Shown in pieces: positions 15,905 to 25,755 of a DNA stretch of 64,000 nt. Source of the DNA: Paenibacillus sp. SYP-B3998. Its GTDB lineage: Bacteria; Bacillota; Bacilli; Paenibacillales; NBRC-103111. The notes beneath the pieces are model-generated. The model did not search any database, was not told the origin of the DNA, and worked only from the letters and a program-made list of their open reading frames with translations. Made by a program: the position numbers and the translations under genes. Every line of letters starts with the position of its first letter. Position 1 is the stretch's first letter. The stretch is taken from the NCBI RefSeq assembly GCF_010820665.1, contig NZ_JAAIKC010000013.1:1-64000 (forward strand), given 5' to 3'.

Positions 15905-17194
15905 TTAGTTCAGCACCGTCGTCATATGCTCGGTCGTGATTGACCAATGTGAGGCAGTCCAGTACTTCTCTTTATTTTTGATGTAGATGATTTGTGGTGA
16001 TGCGTGCTTGACACCAAGATCTTCGGCGATTTGGTTCGATACTGGACGGGATTCGATTACCTTCACGAGGACATAATCGACATCACTATTCGGATTGTTT
16101 TGCAAATGTTGATTATATTCTTCTAGAGCGTTGGAACTAATCGGGCAAGCTGTGCTATGTTTCAGCACCACTTGTCCGCGTTCGGCGGAACGTTCCAACA
16201 CGGCGTTCCATTCTTCAAGCGTCTTGATTTCTTCCCAATTCATGCGAGTCACCTCCCTCCCAACATAATCTAAGTCTTCAAGATATTTCTCGCAATCGAG
16301 CGCGGCCATACAGCCGCTACCCGCTGCGGTAATCGCCTGACGGTATTTGTGATCCTGCACGTCGCCGCAAGAGAATACACCAGGAATGCTCGTCTCAGAT
16401 GTACCCGGCTTAACGATCAGGTAGCCGAGCTCGTCGGTTTCGAGCTGTCCGCCGAGGAAATCGGTGTTCGGCTTATGGCCGATCGCAACGAAAATGCTGT
16501 CGGTTTCGAGAATTTCTTCGGCACCCGTTGCGTTATCCTTTACTTTCAGGCCGGTTACGCCTTTATCGCCAGCAACGACTTCAAGCGGAGTTTTGTTAAG
16601 ACTCCATTTGATTTTCTCATTGGCACTGGCACGATCTTGCATGATCTTGGAGGCACGCAGCTCGCCCCTGCGATGCACAAGGCGCACTTCGGAGCCAAAA
16701 CGCGTTAGGAAATTTGCTTCTTCCATCGCGGAGTCGCCGCCGCCAACTACGATGATCTTCTTGTTCCGGAAAAAGAAGCCGTCACATGTCGCGCAAGCGC
16801 TGACGCCGCGTCCGAGGTTTTCCTTCTCGTTTGAGATGCCCATATATTTGGCCGAAGCGCCGGTCGAAATGATCAGCGTTTCCGCCGTCAGTTCGCCGAT
16901 GCCTTCTACGCTCAGCTTGAACGGACGCTGTGACAGGTCAACGGAGTTGACCCACCCAGTGCGGAATTCGGTGCCGAAACGTTCGGCCTGTCTTCTCATT
17001 TTATCCATCAGTTCCGGTCCCATGATGCCTTCCGGGAACCCGGGGAAATTCTCTACGTCTGTTGTTGTAGTCAGTTGCCCGCCCGGTTCCGGCCCTTCGA
17101 TAACGAGCGGCATCAGATTTGCGCGCGCCAAGTAAATGGCAGCCGTCAGTCCGGCTGGCCCCGTGCCGATTACGATGGTTTTGTATGTTGTCAT
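15905..17194 (-). CDS. trxB: Thioredoxin reductase fused to a C-terminal monothiol bacilliredoxin (TrxB-BrxC/YtxJ fusion)
   Basis: A 429-residue fusion. Residues 1-315 are thioredoxin reductase: FAD-binding GTGPAG near the start, redox pair C134-A-T-C137, NADPH site [10 protein letters not shown] at about 151-160, and [10 protein letters not shown] at 272-281. Residues 318-429 are a YtxJ/BrxC-type domain with C350 in STACPIS (TCPIS in Bacillus BrxC). BrxC proteins remove bacillithiol from S-bacillithiolated proteins; fusion suggests that this flavoenzyme reduces the bacilliredoxin directly. At the joint (16243-16260) the DNA keeps GGAGGGAGGT seven bases before an in-frame ATG (M318), so free BrxC may also be made. 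Start ATG 17194 follows AAGGGGAG. Confidence 0.88.
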   Translation of the reverse strand: MTTYKTIVIGTGPAGLTAAIYLARANLMPLVIEGPEPGGQLTTTTDVENFPGFPEGIMGPELMDKMRRQAERFGTEFRTGWVNSVDLSQRPFKLSVEGIGELTAETLIISTGASAKYMGISNEKENLGRGVSACATCDGFFFRNKKIIVVGGGDSAMEEANFLTRFGSEVRLVHRRGELRASKIMQDRASANEKIKWSLNKTPLEVVAGDKGVTGLKVKDNATGAEEILETDSIFVAIGHKPNTDFLGGQLETDELGYLIVKPGTSETSIPGVFSCGDVQDHKYRQAITAAGSGCMAALDCEKYLEDLDYVGREVTRMNWEEIKTLEEWNAVLERSAERGQVVLKHSTACPISSNALEEYNQHLQNNPNSDVDYVLVKVIESRPVSNQIAEDLGVKHASPQIIYIKNKEKYWTASHWSITTEHMTTVLN

Positions 17195-17274
17195 TGCGAT
17201 TCTCCCCTTATCTAATCGTTTACATGTTTACGCTTGCCTGCTGGCTAACGTAACGATGTTGTCTTTTCTTTTAC

Positions 17275-18681
17275 CTAATTTGAACTTGATGACCCTACGG
17301 ACTCTTGCAATTGCCCTGACTCCCGGTGTCGCCGACTCATGAATACCAAGGAAAATGCAATTACCGTGAGGATAATTCCAAGGACTTGAAATCCCTCGAA
17401 GCTGAACTTATTTCCCATTACGATGCCAATCAACAAGGAAGAGAGAATGGTTCCCAGGTATCTGGATGTATTAAATAATCCGGATGCTACACCGATTATT
17501 TCTTTTGGAGAACTTTTGAACAGGGCTGCTTGCAAACCGACATTGTTCAACCCGTTGCTAATACCGAATGCAGCTAAAGCCAAACACACACTGATAACTG
17601 GTGAAGTTTGATTCAATGTCACGATCCACACTGACCCCAATGTCATCAGAATTGCGGACACCAGCAATGCTGGCCTAGGTCCTGATTTATCGATCCATCG
17701 TCCTGCTATTGGAGAAGTAACTAACGAGCATAAGCCTAAGCTTAGCATGAGAATCCCTGTAAGGAACTCGCTGACATGACGTACCGTTTGCAAGTAGGAC
17801 GGGAGCCCGAAAAAGAGCGAGTAAAAAAGTACGTTAACGAGCATGAATTCGACATTGACCCAAGTCATCGCAGGATATTTGGCAAATGTGCGCAAAGGAA
17901 TAAAGGGTGACTTCGCTTTTAACTCATGTCGTACGAAAGCCACAAGTAGCACGAGGCCTATCAGCCCGACAATAACAGTACTTAATGAGAGTTGCCCAGA
18001 TGATTTTGCTGACAGTAAGGAGGTGAGCAGGGCAACCAGACCCACTGTGAATAGCAGGATCCCTGAGGCATCAATCAAAGCAAACCATTTACGAAAGGAC
18101 ATGCCCCGTGCAACGGATGTTGACGGTTCGTCTTTAGGAATATTCCGCCAAGATAATAGAAAGCTCACCACCACGAACGGAATATTGACGAAAAAGATAG
18201 CAGGCCAGCCCCACCAGTGAATGATGACCCCGCCAATAAAGGGTCCAATTGCTGCCGCTCCGGATAGGAATATGGACAAAACAGACAGCGCAGTCGCTTG
18301 TTTATCCGTAATATGAATTCGCACAATGGCCATTCCAACCGCAACCATCATGCTTGTTCCGATGGATTGCACAATGCGGAATACGAGAAGCCACCCAAAG
18401 TTTGGTGATAGTGGAGCTATTAATGATGCAATGAAGGCTACAATAAGCCCGGTAAGAAATATCTTCCTACGACCGAATAAATCGCTGGCCTTTCCCATGA
18501 CGGGTTGAGCGACAGCGCTTGCAATGTAGAAAGAAAAAATAATCCAGGAAACACCTGTAAAGTCAAGTTGGAACACATTTTGCAGCCTTGGAATAGCAAC
18601 TGAAACCATGGAAGAATTTAATGGGTTCAGCAGTATCCCAAGGCCAACGGAAATCATCAACCACCTGCTGCGAGCATTCAT
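17275..18681 (-). CDS. MFS multidrug-type transporter (DHA2/EmrB-like)
   Basis: A 468-residue membrane protein with 12-14 hydrophobic segments. It begins LGILLNPLNSSMVSVAIPRL, the motif of the DHA2 branch, and has the loop GKASDLFGRRKIFLTG (motif A) at about residues 62-77. It should export drugs or metabolites by proton antiport. It is divergent from a LysR gene 114 bases away, the usual arrangement for regulator-controlled exporters. A remnant of a second copy of its 3' end lies at 15755-15830. Confidence 0.88.
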   Translation of the reverse strand: MNARSRWLMISVGLGILLNPLNSSMVSVAIPRLQNVFQLDFTGVSWIIFSFYIASAVAQPVMGKASDLFGRRKIFLTGLIVAFIASLIAPLSPNFGWLLVFRIVQSIGTSMMVAVGMAIVRIHITDKQATALSVLSIFLSGAAAIGPFIGGVIIHWWGWPAIFFVNIPFVVVSFLLSWRNIPKDEPSTSVARGMSFRKWFALIDASGILLFTVGLVALLTSLLSAKSSGQLSLSTVIVGLIGLVLLVAFVRHELKAKSPFIPLRTFAKYPAMTWVNVEFMLVNVLFYSLFFGLPSYLQTVRHVSEFLTGILMLSLGLCSLVTSPIAGRWIDKSGPRPALLVSAILMTLGSVWIVTLNQTSPVISVCLALAAFGISNGLNNVGLQAALFKSSPKEIIGVASGLFNTSRYLGTILSSLLIGIVMGNKFSFEGFQVLGIILTVIAFSLVFMSRRHRESGQLQESVGSSSSN

Positions 18682-18795
18682 TTTTGGTCACCCCTCAAAG
18701 TGTATTGATGTCATCGTACTTGAAATTGATTATTTATTCCAATGCATTTTATGTTATGATTTCATTGACTTGAGGGAATGAATGGAGGTGCGAAA

Positions 18796-19683
18796 ATGGA
18801 GCTTCTTCAACTGCAATATTTTCTCGCGGTAGCTCGATTGGAACATGTGACCGAAGCTGCACGAAGTTTGCACGTTACGCAATCGTCACTAAGCAAAACG
18901 ATTCAACGCTTGGAGGAGGATTTAGGGGTCCCTCTATTCGATCGAATAGGGAGGAAGCTGCGATTGAATGAGTTCGGAAGCAGATTCCTTCGCCGTGCGG
19001 AAAGGGCTTTGTTTGAATTGGAACAGGGGAAGCAGGAGCTTAGCGATTTATCCAGCCCGGAACATGGCACACTCGAATTGGCGGTGACCACGGCAAGCAC
19101 GTTACCAAATATCCTTCGAGAGTTTCGGAAAAAGCGGCCCTATATCCAATTTCATGTGCAAATGCTGACCATGCAGGAAATGGTTACACTTCTTCATAGA
19201 GGAGAGGTCGATTTCTGCTTGTCCTCACCTCCTATAGAAGGGGATGACATTGAATGTCAAATCGTGTTCATCGACCCCATCCTTGTAGCTGTTCCAAAGG
19301 GGCATCGGTTGGCAGACCGAAGCAGCGTATCCTTGACAGAACTAAGGGATGAATGGTTTGTCGGTGTAAAGAGAGGCTACGGTACTCGCGATTTAGTGGA
19401 CTCTATATGCAAATCAGCTGGATTTGTCCCTAAATATGTGTATGAGGGAGATGAACCTGCAAGGCTATTCACTCTTGTGGAAGCAGAAATTGGCATTGCT
19501 TTCATACCAAGTACGGCAAGGTATTCACATGAACATATCAAATATCTACAAGTAGAAAATCACGAATTAGTACGGGAAATCGCTTTATTATGGCATAGGA
19601 GTCGGTACATATCGCGGGCTGCAATGGAATTCCGTGAGGTAGTTGTACAATATTTTGCGTCGATATCCAAACTGACAATTTAG
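18796..19683 (+). CDS. LysR family transcriptional regulator
   Basis: A 295-residue regulator: N-terminal winged HTH ([34 protein letters not shown]) and a type 2 periplasmic-binding-like effector domain from about residue 90. An ATG at 18778 is in frame, but GGAGGT at 18784-18789 points to ATG 18796. It probably controls the divergent MFS exporter from the shared 114-bp region. Confidence 0.9.
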   Translation: MELLQLQYFLAVARLEHVTEAARSLHVTQSSLSKTIQRLEEDLGVPLFDRIGRKLRLNEFGSRFLRRAERALFELEQGKQELSDLSSPEHGTLELAVTTASTLPNILREFRKKRPYIQFHVQMLTMQEMVTLLHRGEVDFCLSSPPIEGDDIECQIVFIDPILVAVPKGHRLADRSSVSLTELRDEWFVGVKRGYGTRDLVDSICKSAGFVPKYVYEGDEPARLFTLVEAEIGIAFIPSTARYSHEHIKYLQVENHELVREIALLWHRSRYISRAAMEFREVVVQYFASISKLTI

Positions 19684-19693
19684 TCATCCTTCA

Positions 19694-19792
19694 CCGGAGC
19701 CGGGCGGACAGCTGACGACGACGGAAGTCGAGAATTTTCCCGGATTTCCAGATGGAATCATGGGTCCGGAACTGATGGACAACATGCGCTAG
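19694..19792 (+). pseudogene. Internal fragment of a second trxB gene
   Basis: The forward frame reads [17 protein letters not shown] then [14 protein letters not shown] and a TAG. It matches residues 36-67 of the TrxB-BrxC fusion ([32 protein letters not shown]), but the codons differ at many third positions, so it is not a recent copy. It lies in the orientation opposite to the intact trxB. Confidence 0.75.
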
Positions 19793-19912
19793 TATTTCTG
19801 ATTCATTTCTTCATGTGATTACTAAAGATTAATGTGTTAAAGGATCAATTTTAAATAGGCTCCTTTTATTATCCCATGAAAAACATCCTTCCTTGGTGGG
19901 TATGGTCTGGCA

Positions 19913-19943
19913 ACCCTATTTTACCAAAGGATAGGGTGTTTTT
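19913..19943 (+). terminator. Terminator-like hairpin
   Basis: ACCCTAT (19913-19919) pairs with ATAGGGT (19931-19937), followed by GTTTTTAG. It lies between the trxB remnant and the XRE regulator and could end the LysR transcript. The rest of 19793-20068 shows no gene. Confidence 0.6.
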
Positions 19944-20068
19944 AGTGCCTTTTCACAATGTTTTTCAGTTAAATCGAGGGTTTATAGTATATTTTAAGGT
20001 GCGGAAGTTGAGTTTAAAATAAAAGAAATTACAGTATGAATAAAAAAATATAGACAAAATTCTGCTGG

Positions 20069-20074
20069 TATAAT
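20069..20074 (+). promoter_or_regulatory. Extended -10 element before the XRE-cupin gene
   Basis: TGGTATAAT (extended -10, TGN plus TATAAT at 20069-20074). Transcription would begin near 20080, at or after the first ATG of the following frame (20078). This is evidence that the true start lies further in, near the ribosome site at 20116-20123. Confidence 0.5.
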
Positions 20075-20077
20075 AAT

Positions 20078-20680
20078 ATGAATCCAATAAATCTAAATAT
20101 TTTGTCAATTCTGTTAGGAGGGGATGATGATCTGGAAAGTATCTACGAAAAGATCAGGTTACTGCGAACGCAGCACAACATGACATTAAAAGATTTAAGC
20201 ATCAAAACCGGTTTGTCGATCAGCTTTCTTTCTCAAGTAGAACGGGGGAATAGCTCACTAGCGATTACTTCGTTGCAAAAAATCGGGGAAGCGTTACAAG
20301 TGCCGATTACTTATTTTTTTGAAGAACCCGCAAATGATAGTTACTTTTTGCCTGAGAAAGAACGGAAGCGGTTTCAAATTGGAGGATCTCACGTCGTCTA
20401 TGTTCGGTTGGGTGGCGATTTCCCAGACAGAGCGCTTGAGCCTATCCACATCACTTTACCCCCTCAACAGCAGCAAGAGGTTGCGTTTAATCATCCAGGC
20501 GAAGAATTTTACTTTATTTTAGAGGGGAAAGTCGTCACGGTCGTCGATGGCAAAGAGCATGAAATGAGCAAGGGGGATACGATCCATTTTCCTTCTACCC
20601 TTGATCATACCTGGTATAACCATTCCGATGAACCGGCACAAATTCTATGTGTCTTGACGCCTGTCATTTTTAAGAATTAA
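20078..20680 (+). CDS. XRE family regulator with C-terminal cupin domain
   Basis: HTH_3 domain (KIRLLRTQHNMTLKDLS, GLSISFLSQVERG) followed by a small-molecule-binding cupin (HPGEEFYFILEG, HFPSTLDHTWYNHS). The first ATG (20078) lacks a ribosome site and lies on top of the promoter's predicted start. TTAGGAGGGG at 20114-20123 is ideally placed before an in-frame CTG at 20132, and a protein from there (ESIYEKIRLLR...) has the usual N-terminus of the family. The start may thus be CTG 20132; 20078 is kept as the first standard codon. It probably regulates the following peptide-uptake operon in response to a ligand bound by the cupin. Confidence 0.85.
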   Translation: MNPINLNILSILLGGDDDLESIYEKIRLLRTQHNMTLKDLSIKTGLSISFLSQVERGNSSLAITSLQKIGEALQVPITYFFEEPANDSYFLPEKERKRFQIGGSHVVYVRLGGDFPDRALEPIHITLPPQQQQEVAFNHPGEEFYFILEGKVVTVVDGKEHEMSKGDTIHFPSTLDHTWYNHSDEPAQILCVLTPVIFKN

Positions 20681-20729
20681 TCCATAATTATATTGTATTG
20701 ATTTACCTACGTTAAGGAGGAGTGAAGGA

Positions 20730-21065
20730 ATGATCATAGTGAATGCCAATACAGTAAAGCCGGATGATAGACCACAAGTCTTCCTGAAAACATTGTTTAC
20801 TGAGGAATCTATTGCAGGAGGGAAAGTGAAATTCGGCACCATCGTTATACCGCCGAAAGCTAGAGTTCCATTGAATGGAGAAGGAGCGCATGACCAAGAC
20901 GAATATTCCATCGTAATCAAAGGAGCCATCGAAACAGGGAGCGGGGGCAAAGAGTACCTGATTTCCGCAGGAGATGCGACGTTAATTCCAGCAGGGGAAG
21001 CACATTGGGCATATAATTCCGGAGACGTGGACTGCGAAATCGTTTGGGTGCTTGTCGAACGGTAA
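20730..21065 (+). CDS. Small cupin-domain protein
   Basis: A 111-residue single-domain cupin. The metal-binding pattern is partly visible: GEGAHDQDEYSIVIKG (motif 1; one H, D/E) and IPAGEAHWAYNSG (motif 2, H). Ribosome site AAGGAGGAG lies 8 bases before the ATG. It sits between the XRE-cupin regulator and a peptide-binding lipoprotein gene, so it may modify or sense the imported compound. Enzymatic role unknown. Confidence 0.8.
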   Translation: MIIVNANTVKPDDRPQVFLKTLFTEESIAGGKVKFGTIVIPPKARVPLNGEGAHDQDEYSIVIKGAIETGSGGKEYLISAGDATLIPAGEAHWAYNSGDVDCEIVWVLVER

Positions 21066-21107
21066 GTACATAGGAATTTAAAAAGATAATAATTGGGGGG
21101 AAAGCAA

Positions 21108-22748
21108 ATGAAAAAAGTATTTACAAAGGTTTGCACAGTAACAATACTCAGCACCATCATTTTAACAGGCTGTACCAAACCAGCAACGGTAAACAACGAG
21201 TCCAAGTCACCCACGAATGAACCGGCAAAAGCAAGCGCTGCTTTACGCTCCAATTTAAAGGCAGAGCCGGTGTCTCTCGATCCGCCGAAAGCGTACGATC
21301 CGGTCGCATTTGAAGTGTTATACAACACGTTAGAAGGTCTGGTTCGCCTAGACGACAAACACATGATTATACCTGCGATGGCAACGAAGTGGGATATCAC
21401 GGATAACGGGAAAAAATACACTTTTCATCTTCGCGATAGCAAATGGTCCAATGGCGACCCTGTAACCGCATATGATTTTGAAGTCTCATGGAAACGCATG
21501 GTTGATCCGAAGAACGGCTTCCCGGCTTCATTTCTCGCATTTGTCATCGCAGGGGCGGAAGACTTCAACAAAGGAAAAGGGACTGTAGATAATGTGAAAG
21601 TAAAGGCGCTTGATGATAAAACACTAGAAGTTGTTTTGAAAGCGCCTTCAGGATATTTTTTAAGTATGATTACAACTCCGGTGTTTGCTCCAGTTAATAA
21701 AAAGACAGTGGAAAGTAATCCGAATTGGTCTGCGGAAGCAGCAACCATCGTCTCCAACGGACCGTTTAAGCTGACGGAATGGACGCACAATCAATCGATC
21801 AAGGCTGTCAAAAACGACAACTACTGGGACAAAAATAACGTAAAGCTTCCTGGAATCAATTGGGTGATGGTGAACGATGAGAATACACAGTATCAGATGT
21901 TTAAATCTGGTGAGCTGGATAAAATTGAATCCGTTCCTAAAGACGTCAAGCAAAAATTGCTCGAATCCGGCGAGGCCAAGCTTGCGCCTGAGGCAGCTAC
22001 TAGCTTCTATCGATTGAATACGGCAATGCCGCCATTTAACAACAAAAACATCCGCAAAGCGTTCTCGCTAGCAGTCAATCGCAAATTGATTATCGACAAG
22101 GTGGTTCAAGGTAAGCAAGTACCGGCTATGGGCATTGTTCCTGTCGGGTTCCCTGAGCCAGACGGCAAAGATTTCCGCGCTGTTGGTGGCGAGTACTTTA
22201 AAGATAACGATCTAGAAACAGCAAAAGATCTACTGAAAAAAGGAATGGAAGAAAGCGGGTATACGACTTTACCTGAAGTTACTTTGACATATGATACGAA
22301 CGATTTGAATAAATCTGTTGCACAGGTCTTGCAAGAAATGTTCAAGAAGAACTTGGGCGTAGACGTCAAGCTGGAAAGCAAGGAATGGAAAGTTTTCTTG
22401 GACGAGCAGCGGGCAAGCAAGCACCAAGTGTCTTTAAGCACCTACTATGCCGACTATGCCGATCCGCTGAACTTCATTGAAATATTCCAAACGGGTCATC
22501 CGGGAAATCGAATTAACTACAGCAACAAAATGTTCGATGAATTAATTCAAAAAGCCAGCATCGAACCGGACGAGAAGAAGCGTTTCTCCATCATGCACGA
22601 CGCCGAAAAAACGTTCTTCGAGGATATGCCGGTGCTGCCGCTCTTCTACAGCACGAAAGCCTATATGGAACGTCCGAACGTCAAGGGTATTATTCGTCAC
22701 CCTGCTTCACTCATCGATTATAAACAAGTAGAAATCACTGGTAAATAA
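21108..22748 (+). CDS. Oligopeptide ABC transporter substrate-binding lipoprotein (OppA family)
   Basis: A 546-residue lipoprotein with lipobox IILTGC (C22) and a full-length SBP family 5 domain (LEGLVRLDD, KYTFHLRDSKWSNGDPVTAYD, NKSVAQVLQEMFKKNLGVDV). It captures peptides for the permease and ATPase subunits that follow. GGGGGG lies just before ATG 21108; an upstream in-frame TTG at 21093 overlaps that site and is rejected. A hairpin after the gene can partly end transcription. Confidence 0.92.
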   Translation: MKKVFTKVCTVTILSTIILTGCTKPATVNNESKSPTNEPAKASAALRSNLKAEPVSLDPPKAYDPVAFEVLYNTLEGLVRLDDKHMIIPAMATKWDITDNGKKYTFHLRDSKWSNGDPVTAYDFEVSWKRMVDPKNGFPASFLAFVIAGAEDFNKGKGTVDNVKVKALDDKTLEVVLKAPSGYFLSMITTPVFAPVNKKTVESNPNWSAEAATIVSNGPFKLTEWTHNQSIKAVKNDNYWDKNNVKLPGINWVMVNDENTQYQMFKSGELDKIESVPKDVKQKLLESGEAKLAPEAATSFYRLNTAMPPFNNKNIRKAFSLAVNRKLIIDKVVQGKQVPAMGIVPVGFPEPDGKDFRAVGGEYFKDNDLETAKDLLKKGMEESGYTTLPEVTLTYDTNDLNKSVAQVLQEMFKKNLGVDVKLESKEWKVFLDEQRASKHQVSLSTYYADYADPLNFIEIFQTGHPGNRINYSNKMFDELIQKASIEPDEKKRFSIMHDAEKTFFEDMPVLPLFYSTKAYMERPNVKGIIRHPASLIDYKQVEITGK

Positions 22749-22772
22749 ACAGAAATACGTACAACAACAATT

Positions 22773-22804
22773 AGAAAAGGGTATATCAGTACCCTTTTCT
22801 TTCT
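22773..22804 (+). terminator. Intra-operon terminator/attenuating hairpin
   Basis: AGAAAAGGGTA (22773-22783) pairs with TACCCTTTTCT (22790-22800), then TTCTT. It lies between the binding-protein gene and the permease gene. Such hairpins often allow more binding protein than membrane subunits to be made. Confidence 0.75.
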
Positions 22805-22847
22805 TATCCAGATCTAATACAGATGTGATGAAAAAGGAGGGAAACCG

Positions 22848-23780
22848 GTGTCGAGATACCTGCTAAAACGTATTTTGATGATGATTCTCACACTGTGGCT
22901 CATCGTTACATTGACGTTTGTCCTCATGCATCTCATACCTGGCGATCCGTTTTCCGCGGAGTCCGGCAAACTACCCAAACAGGTTGTGGAGAACTTGCGT
23001 GCCAAATATCATTTGAATGATCCCTATCCGGTGCAATATGTTTATTATTTAAAAAATTTAGTGACGCTTGATTTAGGTCAATCGATAAAAAGCGATATGC
23101 GCAGCGTAAACAGTATGATTGGTGACGGATTCCGCGCATCAGCTTTGCTAGGCATCCAAGCAATGTGCATATCCCTTGTTTTCGGAATTTTCTTTGGTAT
23201 TGTTGCGGCGCTTAATCGCAATCGTATACCAGATTATGTGATGACAATTCTAGCGATTGCCGGTATTTCAATCCCGAGCTTTCTGATGGCTCCTCTTCTC
23301 ATCAACTACCTTGCCATCAAAATGCCGATTTTTCCGGTAGCTACTTGGGGAACGTGGATGCACACTGTACTTCCCTCCCTCGCGCTATCGTTTGGCCCGC
23401 TGGCTATTATAGCACGGTATATGCGTACAAATATGATTAATGTAATGAGACAGAATTACATACGTACGGCGGAAGCGAAAGGTATTCCCATGCATTTGAT
23501 CGTCATTAGGCATGGCATACGGAATGCTATTTTGCCGGTTATCACCTTTCTCGGTCCACTGATGGCGGCGCTGATTACCGGAACGTTTGTAGTGGAAAAA
23601 GTTTTTGCCATCCCGGGAGTCGGCAAGTATTTCGTTGAGGGTATCTTTAACCGTGATTATCCGGTCATTCTAGGAACGACCATTTTTTATAGCACGATTC
23701 TAATTTTGGCTGTGTTGATGATTGATATCGCGTATACCTTGATCGATCCGCGCATCAAATTGACCGTCAAGGAGGAATAG
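22848..23780 (+). CDS. Peptide ABC transporter permease (DppB/OppB)
   Basis: A 310-residue membrane protein starting at GTG 22848 behind AAGGAGG. The N-terminus MSRYLLKRILMMILTLWLIV and LIPGDPF are typical of DppB. The EAA loop (YIRTAEAKGIPMHLIVIRHG) lies at about residues 205-225. It forms the channel with the next gene, which starts 5 bases after its stop. Confidence 0.92.
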   Translation: MSRYLLKRILMMILTLWLIVTLTFVLMHLIPGDPFSAESGKLPKQVVENLRAKYHLNDPYPVQYVYYLKNLVTLDLGQSIKSDMRSVNSMIGDGFRASALLGIQAMCISLVFGIFFGIVAALNRNRIPDYVMTILAIAGISIPSFLMAPLLINYLAIKMPIFPVATWGTWMHTVLPSLALSFGPLAIIARYMRTNMINVMRQNYIRTAEAKGIPMHLIVIRHGIRNAILPVITFLGPLMAALITGTFVVEKVFAIPGVGKYFVEGIFNRDYPVILGTTIFYSTILILAVLMIDIAYTLIDPRIKLTVKEE

Positions 23781-23785
23781 AAAAA

Positions 23786-24727
23786 ATGATGGCAGAATCG
23801 AAATTGGATACATCGTTTCACCCGCTTAACAAGCAGATATTCGAGAAAGCTTCCACTCGTCCGAGCCTCACATATGGGCAATTAACCTTACGCAAATTGT
23901 TTAAGAATAAACTGGCCATGGTTGGATTCACGATCATTGTGATGATTCTCATCATGGCGATCATCGGTCCATATATTGCGCGATATAGTTTTTCCGATCA
24001 AAGTTTGCTCGAGGCTAACCAGACCATCTCGAAAGACCATTGGTTTGGCACAGACGATTTGGGCCGGGACGTATTTGCAAGAACTTGGTACGGCGCCCGT
24101 ATTTCTTTGACGATCGGAGTTGTAGCCGCGCTCATCGACTTAGTCATCGGTGTGACCCTCGGCGGGATCGCCGGTTTTACGGCAGGACGCGGTAAACGAG
24201 GTGAACGGATTGATAATGTCATCATGCGCGTGATTGAAGTCCTGAGCGGGTTGCCCTATTTATTGGTCGTTATTTTGCTGATGGTGATTATGAAGCCCGG
24301 AATTGGGACGATCATCACGGCCTTAACCGTTACTGGATGGGTAGGCATGGCCCGGCTCGTTCGCGGCCAAATTATGCAACTTCGCTCACAAGAATATATC
24401 CTCGCGTCACAAGTATTAGGGGTTTCATCCGCGCGAATTATATGGAGACATTTAATTCCCAATACGAGCGGGATTATTATTGTAACGCTGACCTTTACGG
24501 TTCCTGCAGCGATTTTTTCGGAGGCATTTTTAAGCTTTTTGGGTCTGGGCGTTCAAGCGCCTATTGCCAGTTGGGGTACAATGACGAACGACGCTTTGGG
24601 CGTCATCCTAACCGGAGATTGGTGGCGTCTCTTTTTTCCGGGACTGATGATATCGCTGACTATGTTTGCTTTCAACGTGTTTGGAGACGGTTTGCAGGAT
24701 GCGTTGGATCCAGGTCTTAGCGATTAG
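23786..24727 (+). CDS. Peptide ABC transporter permease (DppC/OppC)
   Basis: A 313-residue membrane protein with the N-terminal cytoplasmic stretch of OppC proteins, GTDDLGRDVFARTWYGARIS at about residues 86-105, and an EAA loop (YILASQVLGVSSARIIWRHL). It pairs with the preceding permease. AAGGAGGAAT lies within the end of the previous gene, so translation is probably coupled. Confidence 0.92.
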   Translation: MMAESKLDTSFHPLNKQIFEKASTRPSLTYGQLTLRKLFKNKLAMVGFTIIVMILIMAIIGPYIARYSFSDQSLLEANQTISKDHWFGTDDLGRDVFARTWYGARISLTIGVVAALIDLVIGVTLGGIAGFTAGRGKRGERIDNVIMRVIEVLSGLPYLLVVILLMVIMKPGIGTIITALTVTGWVGMARLVRGQIMQLRSQEYILASQVLGVSSARIIWRHLIPNTSGIIIVTLTFTVPAAIFSEAFLSFLGLGVQAPIASWGTMTNDALGVILTGDWWRLFFPGLMISLTMFAFNVFGDGLQDALDPGLSD

Positions 24728-24738
24728 GGGGAAGAGTG

Positions 24739-25755
24739 ATGGAACATTTATTAGAAGTAACAAACTTGAAGGTTAATTTCAAAACGCATGGTGGAGAAGT
24801 GAAAGCGGTGCGCGGCGTTTCATTCTATGTCGATCACGGTGAAACGGTTGCTATCGTAGGTGAGAGCGGCTGTGGGAAAAGCGTGACCGCTCTTTCAATT
24901 ATGGGTTTGATTCCGAGCCCTCCAGGTAGATTAGCTGAAGGCGAAATTCGATTTAACGGCCAAGACATCACCCGACTCTCTAAAAAGGAATTGCTGAAGA
25001 TGCGGGGCTCTGAAATGGGAATGATTTTCCAGGATCCGATGACAGCGCTAAATCCGACGATGAAAATAGGCCGGCAGCTCACGGAAGGGCTGGTTTATTA
25101 CCACGGATTATCCAAAAAGGAAGCCCACAAGAAAGCAATAGAACTGCTCAATAAAGTGGGAATATCGGATCCGCAGAAACGGGTCGATCAGTATCCGCAC
25201 GAGTTTAGCGGTGGCATGCGGCAGCGTGTCGTGATTGCGATCGCACTGGCATGCAATCCGAAACTGGTCATCGCCGATGAGCCAACAACGGCTTTGGACG
25301 TGACGGTGCAAGCGCAAATCCTTGATTTAATGAAGGAATTGCAGGAACAAACGAAGCTTTCTATTATTTTGATTACGCATGATTTGGGGGTTGTTGCAGA
25401 AGTCGCTCACAGGGCAGTAGTCATGTATGCTGGCACCGTGGTGGAATCTGGGACTACGCATGATCTGTTTACGAAGCCTAAACATCCTTATACATGGGGA
25501 CTGATGAAGTCGATGCCGCATCTGGAAGGCGAACACAAGAAGCGGTTGGTTCCAATCGAAGGAACCCCTCCCGATCTGTTCAATCCGCCGAAGGGCTGCC
25601 CGTTTGCGGAGCGCTGCGATTATGCGATGGAAATCTGTGCGGAGCAAGCGCCGGTTGTCAGATATTTCGGTAACGGACATGAGGCAGCGTGTTGGCTACA
25701 TGATGAGCGTGCCCCTAAATTCGAGGAACTTACAGCAGTCGGGAGGCAAGCCTAA
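24739..25755 (+). CDS. Peptide ABC transporter ATP-binding protein (DppD/OppD)
   Basis: A 338-residue ATPase: Walker A GESGCGKS near residue 41, signature FSGGMRQR near 155, Walker [13 protein letters not shown] near 176, and the C-terminal oligopeptide-transporter extension with Cys residues ([14 protein letters not shown]). ATG 24739 is preferred to the adjacent GTG 24736 because of spacing from AGGGGG. Its stop overlaps the next start. Confidence 0.93.
   Translation: MEHLLEVTNLKVNFKTHGGEVKAVRGVSFYVDHGETVAIVGESGCGKSVTALSIMGLIPSPPGRLAEGEIRFNGQDITRLSKKELLKMRGSEMGMIFQDPMTALNPTMKIGRQLTEGLVYYHGLSKKEAHKKAIELLNKVGISDPQKRVDQYPHEFSGGMRQRVVIAIALACNPKLVIADEPTTALDVTVQAQILDLMKELQEQTKLSIILITHDLGVVAEVAHRAVVMYAGTVVESGTTHDLFTKPKHPYTWGLMKSMPHLEGEHKKRLVPIEGTPPDLFNPPKGCPFAERCDYAMEICAEQAPVVRYFGNGHEAACWLHDERAPKFEELTAVGRQA

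Noticed and set aside
16464..17135. 223-codon forward frame opposite trxB
   Set aside because: Shadow of the trxB coding strand; biased composition, no family features.
17205..17230. cre-like TGTAAACGATTAGA upstream of trxB on the reverse strand
   Set aside because: One mismatch in the invariant CA end, and catabolite control of trxB is not expected.
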